64,000 nucleotides of DNA from Pholis gunnellus (lineage: Eukaryota > Chordata > Actinopteri > Perciformes > Pholidae): the NCBI GenBank assembly GCA_910591455.2, contig OU342809.1, positions 3,736,363-3,800,362 of the forward strand, given 5' to 3'. The notes below the pieces were generated by a model, which was not told the DNA's origin, did no database searches, and saw only the letters and a list, made by a program, of their open reading frames with translations. A program made the position numbers and the translations under genes. Every line of letters begins with the position of its first letter. The first letter of the stretch is position 1. This document shows, one piece after another, positions 22,136 through 35,229 of this stretch.

Positions 22136-22275
22136 GAGGGAGGTTCACCTCACTTACAGGCTGGTCCACCCATGGGCAACCTATTAACATCCACTTTATC
22201 AGCGCTTTCATATTTCATGACCTAGTTCATCAAACTTTAATGCAGTTCCTGCTTCTACACGTTTGTGTTTTTAGT
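22136..22275 (+). other. Candidate 140-nt spliced exon, open in one frame
   Basis: The acceptor TCTCTTTTTCTGCAG ends at 22135 and is strong. The donor after 22275 is TTTTTAGT followed by GTAAGTC, also strong. One frame is open throughout (begins GGRFTSLTGW, ends near LLLHVCVF), but it is not recognisable and is hydrophobic-biased. It could be an exon of a long transcript or a chance pair of good splice sites. Confidence 0.25.
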
Positions 22276-22508
22276 GTAAGTCATGTCTGAATTGAACGCT
22301 TTACCTCGAAGATGTCAGGCTGGAATCTTAAGCACAGCATCGTAGACTTATTCATTGGCAAACAGGTTGGTCCGACCTCGACGCAAACATGCTCCCTATG
22401 GCGATCCCAAAAGACCTCGACGGATCGTGGCTTGCAAAAGCACATTATTAGTGGTGCAAAAATGATTTCACAGAACCAGAAACCTGCTGAAAGCCGACCA
22501 TGGGCCAG

Positions 22509-22510
<2 letters not shown>

Positions 22511-22578
<68 letters not shown>

Positions 22579-22616
22579 TCCCTCTCCCTCTCCCTCTCCC
22601 TCTCCCTCTCTCTCTC
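22511..22616 (+). repeat. Compound (TC)n and (TCCCTC)n microsatellite
   Basis: TC dinucleotides run to about 22574, then a TCCCTC hexanucleotide array to about 22606, then TC again. The large ORFs on both strands here (about 150 codons) exist only because the repeat lacks stops. Confidence 0.97.
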
Positions 22617-24245
22617 GACATGGCATTCAGGCTGCTGTGCCACATTAAAGTATCTCTGGGGTAATGTGGTGCCCTCAGATTGCCGGACTCCTACTGAGCC
22701 TGTGGGAAGCACGATTAGCCTGTGCCCAGACCTGATATGCATTGACTAGAGCCAAGCACCGATAGATGAATAGAAAGGGCGGAGATCGGTAGGGAAAATG
22801 ATAGGCAGTATACAGAGGTGTGTGTCCCTAATGTGTTAGTGTTTGAGGGGTTTTATGTGCTGAAACGGAGTGCATTTGCCATTGAATTGTTGGAAACCAA
22901 ATGTTTTTCCTTCATGGTTTCCCGTAAAAAAAATCATGCCAGTCCCAGAGAAAAGCTCCAATGTGAATGAAAATGATCTTTAAAAAAGGGGGCGCCTCTG
23001 AATTTAGCAATCAGTCTGAAAAGAAACCTAAACGGCAGCGGTAAAGCACAAAGCATTTGCAGCCACACTGAGCCACGCCGCTGGTTATGTCAATCTGACC
23101 TCGGTTCTATGTGCCACATCTTGGATGGGGTTTCTGTGGTGCAGATTGATGCTTGGCCTGCGAGCCGCCCCCTGCATTCTAATAGCCTCTGGATAGCACC
23201 CCAAAATGTTTTTAAGTTTAAATCCTTTTGCAAAAGAAACGAGGGAAAAAAAACACCTCATTTGGGGTGAAAAGCTCAAACAAATGCTCGGTCAGTGGTA
23301 GAGCTGCAGGCTTTGCCTTTTGATGGCATCACATGTTACTGTCTTGCTTACTGGGCTTTGGGAGAGATACTCATGTTCACAGATTTTGGTTAAAACTAGT
23401 CCAAAAGGGAAAAAAAAGCATATGCGAGTCAGAAAACATAAGTAGAAATCCAGTTGTATCTGCTCAGGCTGGATAAACCTCAAACCTGCTTTTTCTTTCC
23501 CAAGGACAGAGAAATGTGTGTATTTGGCTGCATAACTCTGCAAAAGCTACATGAGTCAAAGCTGCCCTAAAGGCACAGTATTGTAGCTGTCTGAAAGTCA
23601 GTGCCATGAGTAATCATAAAGTAGCATTGGAATGTATGTGCCGTTCTTTCTTAGACCTTCAATGCAGTGTGTAGCTTGCAATAACATTAAAAGGTAGTGA
23701 TAATGAATGAAATCTAGTCTCTCAACACAAGGGGAAAGACTTTTGTCAAATCTGAAAATATTCTCTTAACTAAAGGGCGGTAATGTAGGCTGACACTGGA
23801 AAACATGAACAACTTAATATTGATAAAATGATGCACAAACCCCCCAAAAAAATCAAAAGCTAACGGCCACAGCGTCGCTGCAACATGCTGGAGCGTACCA
23901 TCTGCTCAGGTAACCACAGGGTGAGCACGACTGATTCAATGCTTCCAAAGAATTTGGGAAAGCAAACAATGAATCTCAATTTAAGATTCTGCTGTTACAG
24001 CTGAAAATCTGTTGACGCTCATGCGCAGCAACTTTACCAGACAGTAATTTACTGCAGAACAGTGTGACCCTCTCTTCACATGCGGGTGGTGCCCGGTCAC
24101 TCACTCCACTGAGGATCTAATCATGCACACCTGTTTTTACTCATCACTGATTGGAGCAAACGATTTCCACCAGCAGCACAAGCTGAAACACGCTGAAACG
24201 CCCACGCATCGCTATGTAGCTGGCCCTGTTTAACAGTTCATAACC
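22617..24245. other. Noncoding stretch
   Basis: Unique AT-rich sequence with a few ORFs of 64-83 codons on the minus strand, none recognised. No repeat copy noted. Confidence 0.4.
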
Positions 24246-25968
24246 TTTGCAGAGAGACATTTTGAATGGTGAGCGGTCATATAAATGGGGTTTTAAACTT
24301 TCAGTAGATGAGACAAAGACAATGTTCTTTACAAGGAGACAAATTGGTAGTGAAGTAAAAGTAAAACTATATAATCATGAATTGGAGAGAGTAAAACACT
24401 TTAAATATTTAGGATTGTGGTTTGACGAAAGGATCACACGGGCTGTACATATTAATAAAGTAGAGAATAAATGTAAAAAAAGTATAAAATATAATGAGGT
24501 GTTTGGTGGGAAGTGAACGGGGGGCAGATAGAACGGCTTTGAAAGCCATATACAGTGAATTAATTAGGTCTATATTAGATTATGGATCAGCAGCAAGCAC
24601 ATCTCTCAAAAAACTGGATACTATTCAATATCAGGCAATGAGAATATGCACCGGTGTCTTTAAAACAACCCCAACGGCTGCATTACAGGTGGAAATGGGT
24701 GAAATGCTGCTAGAACTAAGAAGAACACAGTTAGCATTGATTATTGGACAAATCTACAAGGACACAATAAAGAACATCCAACACAGGAAACGTTAAAACC
24801 TTGCTGGGAAAAGGAGGAGAGGGAGACAAGAAGCTTTGGATGGACAGTAGCACAGAAAGCAACCGAACTTGACACAGATAAATTAAAGTTAACTTTACAT
24901 TATTAAAAAAGAAGAACAAGGGGAGAGCGGATCATTTCAATTGGCATTCAATGCAGGCACATAGACAGTTACCACGTTAGATCCAGGTTTTCACAGATGC
25001 ATCAAAGAATTCAGGAAACAAGGTAGTAGTGGCATTTATTGTTCCAGAATTGAATATTAAAATAGGTCAAATCATCACTGAGGGAATATCAGTGTGCAGG
25101 GGAAATGCTGGCAATCATGTTAGCACTACAGTGGACACAAGACCATTGAGGGCAATCATTTGTTCAGACTCAAGTTCATCATTAGCCAGCTTACATAACA
25201 GCCATTCAGACCGTAGACCAGACATCCTTATAGAAATACAACCAACATTGTACATAATTCAAATGATGGGTCTGACAGTCGTATTCCTGTGGGTGCCAGC
25301 ACACATTGGGGTCAAAGGAAATGAAATGGCAGATAAAGCTGCAAAAGAGGCCACAAAAAAATAGCTGCACTAATGTTACAGTCAGCTTCAGTGAATCCGA
25401 AACAAGAAGTATCATTAAGCAGAGGTTGAAGGAAAGGTGGCAGAAGCAATGGAAGGAGACAGGAAAGGACGATGGTTTTACAGAGTTCAGAGGAAAGTGG
25501 GAGAAATGAGATGTGCAGGAAGGACCAGGAGAGAGGAAACGGTGAAATAAAGGCTTAGATTTTGAAGCATACTGGCCAAAACGGTACGCTTCAAACAATA
25601 GGCAAACAGGAAAATGCGACTATTATGGGCAAGAGGAAACAATAGAACACGTTATTGTTCAATGACAGAAATATGAGCAGGAAGGAGGGCGGCTGATCGG
25701 AGACCTCGGCAAGATCAAGGTAAGGTTGGATGTGGTGGATATTCTGCAAAATAACTCAAATAGTGAGTGTTATATTATTAAGTATTATTTCAATATTTTG
25801 GATTAATTAATATTAAGAAAATATGAGCCCGTTTTTTTTCTTTTTCTTTTCTTTGAATTTAAATTTGTATATAAGTACTAGACGTCCTGATCCACACTCC
25901 ACACCAGTTGGTGGCGGTAATGCACCAATTCATTGTTTGCCAAACGCCTATAAACCTCAAAGACGAAG
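24246..25968 (+). mobile_element. 5'-truncated RNase H-bearing LINE (I/Nimb-like)
   Basis: The plus strand carries the C-terminal end of a non-LTR retrotransposon ORF, broken by frameshifts and stops. At 24247-24516 the reverse transcriptase thumb is seen (HFKYLGLWFDERI); a frame change follows and 24494-24796 continues with IRSILDYGSA and IQYQAMRICTG. At 24990-25364 an RNase H domain is readable in pieces, including FTDAS, an EMLAI segment in another frame, CSDSSSSL and WVPAHIGVKGNEMADKAA. Near 25612-25680 a zinc-finger-like tail (KCDYYGQEETIEH) has lost its second Cys. The 3' end at 25898-25968 has TTGGTGGCGGTAATGCACC, typical of teleost elements of this kind from memory. The domain order indicates the I superfamily. 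It is dead, and no start or target duplication was found. Confidence 0.88.
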
Positions 25969-26459
25969 TTCACAACCTTGAATCATTGGACTGAAATTGA
26001 TGATTTAAGACAAAAAAAAGCCTGTTAATGTTGAGCAAAGGGTCATCCCCAAGTTCCTTGTTCTTGATATAATTGTAAGAGATTGGTGAGGGCTTTCTTC
26101 TTAGTTCAAAAGAAAGAAGAGACGTGAACGTTTCCAATGCAGCTCGAATGGTAAAAATGTGTTGAGCCACTTTGGAGACATCGATGTCTGACATAAATAT
26201 AACTGCCTTCAAATGTTGGGGCGTATGTTTCAATGAGTATAACATCAGCAGGATATAAGCTGTCAGAGATTTCAACATATTGACCGAGGGAAACAGTCCA
26301 TTAGGGCTGTCAGTGAATATTCTCAATTTGAATATATATTGGAATTGTAAAGACATTCAAATACAACCTCTTCGCCTGTCTACATTTCACCGCCCCTTTC
26401 ATTAATCGAAAATGAAATGAACCATTTGATCAAGGTGAACAAGGAGTAATTCAACAATA
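25969..26459. other. Noncoding stretch, possible hAT-end fragment
   Basis: A 128-codon minus-strand ORF here is unrecognised. The words TTAGGGCTGTCAGTGAATATTC near 26301-26322, followed by AATATATATT, resemble the ends of some teleost hAT nonautonomous elements, but no partner end was confirmed. Weak. Confidence 0.25.
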
Positions 26460-26725
26460 GTTGAAAACTATTGAAGGCTGAAAACCCACCTCTTCAAGAA
26501 GCTCTACCCTGAGCCTTCCACTCAGCACTCATTGTATTCTTACTAGTTTGTTGCACTTATTGTATTTGTTTGTTTCTGCACTGTACGTTTGCTCTGGGTT
26601 ATGCTCTTAGATGCTTGTTTAAAAAAGGAGACGCACTTATGACTTCTGGTGAATACTTATGTTGAATACACTCGTTGTAAGTCGCTTTGGATAAAAGCGT
26701 CTAAATGACTGTAATGTAGTCGTGA
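26460..26725 (+). repeat. Teleost retroposon-tail-like interspersed repeat
   Basis: It contains CCACCTCTTCAAGAAGCTCT near the start and TTGTAAGTCGCTTTGGATAA followed by AAGCGTCT and AATGACTGTAATGTA at the end. This is a very common teleost repeat as I remember it, often at the 3' end of LINE-derived units. Nothing codes here. The class is uncertain. Confidence 0.7.
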
Positions 26726-27699
26726 TGATGGCAGAGAACTCGGCGTCCTCACAGTAAGCGTTACTTTTCATCATGCAAACAAACCGCGTACCTATCAGCT
26801 GTACGCTCGAGATCAGACTGGAGATACAACCTCTTAAAAGATGGCTGGTAGGACATACTATCCGACGATTGTTCTTTTTAAAATGGAAAACACACCTTAC
26901 GTACTGTGATATTTACTGGAAATAAAAATACAATACAGCCAACAGCAAGTAGGGGAACTTTCATACTACCTCCCTACAGCCAGTTGCCACCTTATTGTGG
27001 CTTTTGTAGTGAAATCATAAAGAAAACACCTTTTCAGCCGTCACTTGTCCATTGCAGCGTTTTAAAAGTGAGCGACAGGAATGAATAGAAACAGGGCGTC
27101 CAGCTAAAGTTTGCACCGTGCTGCATCGTTTGTGGCCGGTTAGGACACGGTGTCGTGTCATAAATAGTTTTGAATAGTTCTAACATAATTTTCTGCAAAA
27201 TTCGTACAGTGGGTTCAGTGTACACAATGTTCAATGCCATACATTACATTAAACAAGAGAGAAAAAAACATTGCTGAGAACATAAAGGACCGTAATCCAG
27301 GAGCAAATATGTTTAACTCAAAACACAATTGAGACTACAGGTTAGTTTTATTAGAACTTAATTTCAGAGTCAGGGTTGCAAATATAACAAATAAGCAAAT
27401 AAACAATTTTTGTTGTCTGGCAGTTAAACCAATATTTTGTCATTAGTCTCAAATTGGAGGCTGCTGTGTAGTAATTAGTGAGTATAAATAGCGAAGTTTA
27501 GGTCATCGTGGCCATGTTTACAGTTCAGTTCCTTTTCTTTTTTTTCTGCACAATTTCTCATCAGCTGCCACGAAGAAGTCGTCTCCCGGTGTAGACATGA
27601 CCCTCTTAACACTGCAATCTTGACTTAATTCCCTGCCATATTTCTCACTGTCACTCCGCAGCTTGTGGTATGTTTGCGTTATCATCACGACATCCCTCT
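26726..27699. other. Noncoding stretch
   Basis: AT-rich, with short unrecognised ORFs on both strands (26906-27240). No repeat confirmed. Confidence 0.4.
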
Positions 27700-28110
27700 G
27701 TAGGCTCTACCCATAAATATCATTTACGGGCTGTATACACAATGAGGCAGACAGGACAGACAAAAAAAGAGCTCCCGTCGGGACCTGAAGAGAATAGCAG
27801 TTAAACGATCTGGCCTCCTCCAGGACAAGGCAGCATTCAATCACTGAAGACAGCGCGGCCCCGAGGAATACAGACAAACACGACGCGTTATTGAGAGGAA
27901 TAAGGTGAAACACATAGGGCTTCACAAACAAGGTTAACGCCCCTCCCGTGACACCCTCTCTCGCTGCCATCGTCCCCCATTAATTATCAATGTGGACTCA
28001 TAACACGGTTGATTAGTGCCTTAAATTGTCTCTGCAGCCGTAGATCCACGGCCGTTTTTTTTACAGGGAAATTACGAACTCGGATGAAAAGTGTGACAAT
28101 CATGATGATT
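27700..28110. other. Conserved-looking noncoding block
   Basis: Contains ATAAATATCATTTACGGG, ATTAATTATCAATGTGG and GGTTGATTAGTGCC with homeodomain and TALE-type core words, in unique sequence. It resembles vertebrate conserved non-coding elements; this needs alignment. Confidence 0.25.
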
Positions 28111-31084
28111 GATGGTGTTTGTTTTATTTGAGTCTGTTGATCTGGGCCGGGCAACGGGTGGGGTCCTTGGAGAGGGCCGTCAGCGTAAATGGCTGCCGTG
28201 CACACATCTCGTGACTCGCTGTTCCCCCGAAGCGTTCACAGACTATAGGATCGTCCAAAACAAAAGGCAATATAATAGAAAGACATTAAACTTGGGAAAT
28301 GGAGGCCCTGGAACAGATGTTGTTTTGTGCAGCGGACCATTTCAACATCATATTTAGTGTATACAGAGACCAAAACATGCAGATTTCCACCAACTCATTT
28401 TCATTTAGTTGCCAATGTCCTTATCTGGCCTTTACTGTGCCCTTTTTTTTTAATGAGTTTAGAAACAAAGTTCTCACTTGACCTAGGCACCATGCTCTTG
28501 TTTGATGAGCAGGATTTCTGCTCCGCCACGTCTTTCCGCGCCACTGGCCCGCCACTTCCTGAAGTGCCCCCCTCATGCCTCATTGCCCTCCGGCGGTCCA
28601 CAGTGTGGCGACTGGAGCACCACTCCTCCTCATCCCCGTATCCACCTGTGGGGTGATTGAAACAAGAGTGAGCTCTTGTCAGGGCCTTGGCCACCATGTA
28701 ATTGAATTCTACCTTTCACAGAGCGCAGCAAAGCATGGCACTGGGTGGAGGGTAAATATACTCAGCACTCGGAGACAAACCCGGTTCCACGGCTGCTCAA
28801 CAACAAACACAGGCACGGCGTATTGCTTGGTATCATTTTCAGACGCAGTGAAGTACTGGAGCTGCAGTCTGTGTGGTTACTTTTGGCCAGGGAAGAAGTC
28901 TTTGGCTGCGTTTCAGTGACAATTTTAACTTGGGGATGGCAAGCTTACACTTTTCAAGTTTTCCGTAAGCAATAATATGTGGTTATTTATTATTTAGATG
29001 TTCAGCTGTTACTTTATCCGACACGGCGAGGCTCATCCCATGTTGCTATTGATCCTCAGCAAGCACGAGTCAGCAACATTAGCTCTGGTCTGGTGGGTAC
29101 GAGTTCCCTCAACCTACAACAAATGTAGTCGTTTTACTCCCACATCTTTCTATTTCCCTTTCAATCACTGGAAGCACCGCTGGAACTGTGCTGATCACAA
29201 AAGGACCTAGTTTACCGTGAGCGGTGGGGAACAATGTCGTTGAGCGGCGGCTTAGTGATTATTGGGACATGAAATCAGACCCACTGCTGCTGTGTTCAGT
29301 AAATAGTGACTTTGCTCTTCAGAAAATGATAGTATTGGTTATTTGTTGAAGCCCAAAACAAGCTATGATTACGGTGAGTAGCTAGTTAGAATGGTTAGAT
29401 GGACGGCTGTAAACACATTTTTATTAATAGACATTCAGAATGTATAGACTTTACCTTTGTTCATACTCTTCCCCAACCTTTGTCTAAAATGTTTATACCA
29501 TATACATGGTTTATTTCTCAAATGCACATCCTCAAAGATGCCACAATACCAGAAAAAACATTTTTACTAAATAGAGCTTGAATGCATCACAAATGCAACT
29601 GAATGTTAGTTAGTTAGACAAAGCAGGAACGTGCTGCTAACGTTGCTCGCTCTCCTGCCGATTTCAAAACAGATTTGTTTTTCACCATATAGATTTATCA
29701 CTGGGACAACATTAGTCTTGGGCCCGGATCGACTTTGTACTGAAGTATCTGTTCTCCTGACATCCAAAAATGTAACTAGTTAACACCAGCAAGAGTTTCT
29801 TCTACATACAGTACATGATACGGAACATGTTTCCTTGTGTTCACCAGAAAATACAGCAGCCAAGTTACAGACATACAAACAAAAAAGGGAAAATGCTTTG
29901 CCACAAAATTCATGTCATAATTATTTGGAATAATTATATAGCTGACAGGTGTCTTTGTAACGGGACTGATTTTAGTCATCACTTAAAAATGGTTTGTGTT
30001 TATAATAGCCTGCAACTGCAAATCAGATATGACAGGAATGTCAGTTTGGTTCAGAGCATAAAAGAAAAATAGTCTTCTACCGTGTAATTGTCGGTTCGCT
30101 CTTGTCTTTTCCAATTTCCTCTCCGCGCCAGCCTGGTTGGTTTTTGTGTTTTTAAAAAGGGGCCCCGAGGAGGCACACCTCCGGTCTTCGGAGGGCAAGT
30201 GGGATTACATCGTCGAGGCTGCTTCAAGGCGTCACTTCAGTGAGGCAGGCTTCAGTCGGTGGCCTGTTTGCTGTCGGCTAATCTAAGGAGATGGATTCTC
30301 TGTGCCGGGCTCTCTCCAGTACAGTTACTGTGCTTAATGGGTTTGACTCCCCAGGACATTGTTTCAATCTAAAGGTCATCATGGTCTTAGCTCAAGCCAA
30401 GCGCCTCTCAACCCAGGCTGATTTGCTCCTCAACCATCCTTGCATAGTGTACTTCAGAGGACATTTCTTCTGTTACCACTTCTGTACTCGTTACAGAGGA
30501 ATAACATGCATTAACCCTGTCAACACAGCACACAGGCAGCTTAACTCACATATTGTTTTTCTATGCCGCAGGGGCTTTTAGAGCTACCTTTTTTTTTTTT
30601 TTTAGGAATTGAAAATTGCAGGAATATATTTTATGTCAAACGGGAGCTTGAGCATAGCAACAAGGATGACCATCTTTGAGTCCAAAGTAGCAGGATTGTC
30701 TTTAGTTATCAATGCAAAAACAAGAATAAGTTACGTTTTTTAAATTATACTAAAAACAAAAAGAGTAGAACTTGGAAAAATGTAAGCAAAACTGAATTGT
30801 CTGACTGGTTAGATGGTTTCTGTGCTGTATCTTCAATGCGATATGCATGACCAAGAAATGCCCCTAAAACCCAAATAATAACGGCATGTCCCACGTGTCT
30901 TAATCAGAAAAAAGCTCCTTTCGGAATGAGGCCTGACTGGGAATATGCTGTTTATCTGACCCGGAGCAAATTCAGAATACTGTCATATTTGGAATAGTGG
31001 AGTCATTTGAGCGTGTAAACGTAGTCCGTGAGGAAGAAATGAGAAATTAACTTTCAAATATATTTGCTAATTCTTTTAATCTCA
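28111..31084. other. Noncoding stretch
   Basis: Several ORFs of 60-114 codons overlap in different frames at 28109-28975, and none is recognised. The remainder is AT-rich with a poly-T run near 30590-30604. No gene is supported. Confidence 0.35.
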
Positions 31085-31250
31085 GAACATACAAGGCCGG
31101 CTTTACCAACTGGGCACAATGAGCAACTGCCTTTAGGCTCCAGGCCCTCAGGGGCCCCAAAGGCAGTCACCTTTGATTACCAACAAGTTCTGCAAATAAA
31201 GTACAACACAATGACACAATAAAAACTAAATAGGTTGTCTCTCCTTCACC
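31085..31250. repeat. Possible interspersed repeat fragment
   Basis: ACAAGGCCGGCTTTACC, GGCACAATGAGCAACTGCC and GGGGCCCCAAAGGCAG resemble a teleost repeat from memory, but no second copy is seen in the window. Confidence 0.35.
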
Positions 31251-31589
31251 TAACTTTGGGGCCCTTACTTGCAGAGGGACTTGTCAAGTTTTAATACCTT
31301 GTAATATTTCAGTTAATATGCTGACAGATTTGTGCTCAATCAAATAACTGAGGCAGAGCAAACGGGTCGAGTATGTTGGGACTTGACTTCACTGTACAGT
31401 TCTCCACCTTGTTACTCAAACATAGAAAATTGACTTCAGGCGCACCGCTCTCCTCCCAGCAGTTTTCCCACCACAGGAAACGTATTCCCTGTTGCTCGGT
31501 GACTGAATTGGACTGCTTCCTGCCACGTTGTGGTTTCATGTCACCCCTAAAGGGGACAGGTGGCTCATCGGGCCTCAGATAAGACTCTT
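31251..31589. other. Noncoding stretch
   Basis: Unique sequence; two short overlapping ORFs on opposite strands (31336-31582) are shadows of each other. Confidence 0.4.
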
Positions 31590-32110
31590 ACAGAGTCCGC
31601 TTCGCCCGCTCTAATTTATCTAAGGGATTTCTTGTGCTGCATATATTTTGTCCTCTGAGCAGCCGAGCATTAAATTGCTTTCCATTGGGACCAGCTCGCA
31701 TGCCGGGGTCACCAAAAGCTGCGGCTGGTTTCCAATGAGATGGTTTGGCAGAAAAGCCAACACTGTAATTAGGGTCACCCGGCTCCGGAGCCGTTGGTGG
31801 GCCAAAGGGTCGTCACGGCTGCATAGGCGTTTGAAAGTCACAACAAAGCTGGAATATGGCAACACATGACTTTTTAGATCATAAATCAGCAAAACATTAA
31901 GGAGGCTCATCATTCTTTTTTTTAAATGCAGTCTTTTTCTTAAGGCGCCAGCCTTCAAAACACTATATTTATTCATAAAAATATTCATGAAATTCTTAGC
32001 TTTGCTCCAGAGAATTATATAGGCAATCTGGGCAGAAAATGCGGCACACTGTAACTCAGAGAGACAAAGGCAGATATGGAGAGATAGTGGCAAGGCACGG
32101 GTAGCGAAAA
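31590..32110. other. Conserved-looking noncoding block
   Basis: Unique sequence with blocks such as CATTAAATTGCTTTCCATTG and ATCATAAATCAGCAAAAC. A 157-codon minus-strand ORF (31620-32093) covers it but has no recognisable domain. Its composition, with many Leu and Ser, is what a noncoding strand gives. I favour a conserved non-coding element over a gene. Confidence 0.25.
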
Positions 32111-35100
32111 AGCCCCATGTAGAACGAGTTGTCAGCTTTGTCTCATCGTGCCAGAAGCTGACTTCAGCAGCCTTTGCTGTTTTGAGCTTTAAGTAAAGCC
32201 TCCTGCCTGTACAGTGTGCCTCCCCAAATGCAGCCTGTGGTGTTTCTTCATGAGGAGACTGCGCAGCGTGCGTCCATCTGCAAAGAATTCTCCAAAGTGT
32301 CCAGCAGTGGAGGGAAGAAAGAGAGGGGAAAAGAAAAAGAAAAAACTCCGGGATGCTCTTTTCACCTCAAAGTATTCTCTTTGGCATCGCAGAGAGGAAA
32401 AAGCCTCGGAGAAAAGTGCAGAGAAGAAACATTTGGACAGCTGCTCGGCAGAATATCCGAACGCCTCGGGTGTGTTGTGACGTGTGCTTTCTGCGTGAAA
32501 ACACGAGAGCTTGACCAGACACTGAAACGCTTTCTAGACATACTTCAAGTCTGCATTTAAGGCATACCTCACCCTCAAAATGAACATTTGTATGACAATG
32601 ACTCGCCCCGTGTTACCTTAACCCTAAGTCTTGAAAACACATTTTGTTTTTCTCTCATGCCTCCACGGTCAACAAGTCATAAAACGGAGAAAAGTCTTGA
32701 ATGAATTGAAGTTAATGGGGGGCCGCGTTCAACAGCAAAACTATATATATATATATATTTTAAAAAAAACATACGTTTACAAACTCCCGCACATCCCGTG
32801 CAGTACGATCCAAGTCATTTATCCAGCGTCCAACACATGTCTCTTTGTTAAAATAAGCTGTTTAAAACTATCCGTAAAAACAGTCTCATGCTTGTGCAGC
32901 CGCCCTACTTCTCCGTGAGAATGGGAAATGTTCCGCCTCTGCACCTATTCTGTTAGTTTTCTTTTAAACTGGTTGGATGCTATGGCATTTAATTATCTCT
33001 CTCTCTATATATATATATATAATCTATATCAAAGTGCCTCTTTACATTACGTTTATTTTAAATACGGTCTAAAACAAATACATTTTACTTCATTATATAT
33101 TTGTGTTTGTTTATATTTTAACTTGCACTATTTCATGCCTTAGTTCTCATGTTGCTTTTCTTTTTTTCATACTAATCTAATGAGCACTGTTGAAGAGCTC
33201 CTGACATTCAACACGACTGTTGCATTTGAATTGATGTGCATGCAGACTAGTCTCAAAAACTGCACATAAGAAATAGGTGCGTGCACGTGATGCGAGCGCA
33301 CAGAACCGCATCTGTGAGCGGAAAAGAATCCTCATGAGTTGTGCGTTTCTGCTCTGCGTGCACAAATAGGCGCGGTGGTGAAACATGCACGACCTCGACC
33401 CTCCCAAGAAGCAAACTCAATGAGCTCTTCTAGCGCAACGCTGGATATACAAAATGGTCATTTCGTGGATAAAGTCGTCCTTCGACATGAGATTTCCAGT
33501 GAAATGTCGCTGAAGTCAACATAAATTGAAGGGAGCTCTGTTGTTTACGAGCTATTTTTGCTACTTGGCTTATAATGAGCCAAACTCTGGCAGAAACGTG
33601 CCGGGCTAAAAGTAGACCTCATTACTGATCAATTAGATTTCATACTGTACTGTGGAGCACAGACTGAAACTGAATTTGGTTAGAAACTCAGCACAGTGTG
33701 TTTTCATAGACTGACAACCCTTTCAGTGCAATAAGGACTGCTTTATGCTGAGGCATGACTATTTTTCCTGTGCATTATAGTAGGCAACTGAACTCCCTTT
33801 TTTTAGCTTGTATTTAACGAGGAAGGTAGGCTGAGAAATAATTTACTTTTCAAGCTTCAGGGCAAAGGAGGTCATAGCCAAGCAGTTGCTGCTACACTGC
33901 AGCAGCTTTAACAACTTCGCTCAAAAGCACCTCAGCGGTAATTATTTCCGAAGATTCTGGTCTCAACAAAATCTTGAGAAACAATTGCAGTGTGTTCGGG
34001 TGCAAATTACATCGCAAAGATGTATGTGGAGATGACATGATTCGTGTAAATACTGCACTGGAAATTGCATTTTTACGATAACACATGCACATATATTAAG
34101 GTGAAACTTGTTGGATGGTAGTTTAAGTACACAATATACTTTATTCAAGTTGTAGTAGTAACAACATGGCTGCCGGACAAGTGACAACCAACATGGATTC
34201 AAGCTGGTTGCCTTTTCAAAAGTGGCCGAATAATTAATTACATTTTTTTGATTTTGTTTAGAAATGAGAAAATACGCAAATAATAATAATTCAAAAGTAA
34301 CTGCCTAGCTCCAATATTTGTAAAAACATACTTCACAACTTGAAATGTCCATTTATAAATATTTGAGTATCACAGACATTTATATTTGGTAAAAACAAAC
34401 TTGAAGCTACAATAAAAACTACTTCACTAGGATCTCAATGTGTAACATGTACTGTTGTCTGCAATTGAGTGTGTTTTGAGAATTTGATAGAAACTCAAAA
34501 TGACATCTGTTCTCTCTAAAGCCAAGAACAGGAAACCTTCTGATTTCACTTATCTGAAGACTGCTGCTCACCTCTTATTATATCTTGCATAATGCGTTGT
34601 ACATGCATTGCATGTTGCAGCGTCACGACTAACGTCACGACCAACGGACCTCTCGGGACCCCTGCGGGTTGATGTGGTGAACATATGAACACAATTCAGC
34701 TTGGATATATGATGACCCGTTTGTTTCCCACTGCTTTTTATGTAACAAAGCAGAAGTGAGAAAACAAGCCATGTTGAAATTACATTATATCCACAGTAGC
34801 CAAAATAAGATCATAAAATGAAATTGCGGGAATATGATTTATAGTAAAGTCAGCCCTATTCTAAATGTCTCCAGTTGTAAAAAGAAATAGTTGGGCTGGT
34901 GCAACAAACAAAGTCGCAGCTACAAATACAGCCAGTAGCACCTGCACACCCCTCAAAAGTAGATGAAAGACCCATTTCTCAGCTCCGTAGTGGTTGTGCT
35001 GAGGGACTGAACTTAAAAAAAACGGTCTCGCAAAAGAACCAGAACACTGCAGTCCGGTGTATATTTAAAACCTTTGTTTTCTCAGGCACTTCTTGTTGAA

Positions 35101-35229
35101 TTATTTATCCATTAGCTTTAAAAGAGACGAGTCAGTGTTGAGAGTTGTGATTTACTGCAGCCGTTTCTCCTACAATATTTGAAAAATTGAATGATGACCA
35201 AAAATAAAAAAAAACATTCTCACCGCTTA
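32111..35229. other. Noncoding stretch with AT microsatellites
   Basis: Short TA runs lie near 32742-32758 and 33007-33021. A pair of overlapping ORFs (32214-32560) is lysine/arginine-rich because of an A/G-rich tract. No gene or confirmed repeat. Confidence 0.4.

Noticed and set aside
22281..22749. ORFs of about 150 codons on both strands
   Set aside because: They pass through the TC/TCCCTC microsatellite, which has no stops in these frames; the products are Ser/Leu or Arg/Glu repeats.
26301..26350. Possible hAT terminal sequence (TTAGGGCTGTCAGTGAATATTC)
   Set aside because: No matching inverted end or target duplication could be located nearby.
31620..32093. 157-codon minus-strand ORF
   Set aside because: No recognised domain; it lies in a conserved-looking noncoding block and has no splice or promoter context.
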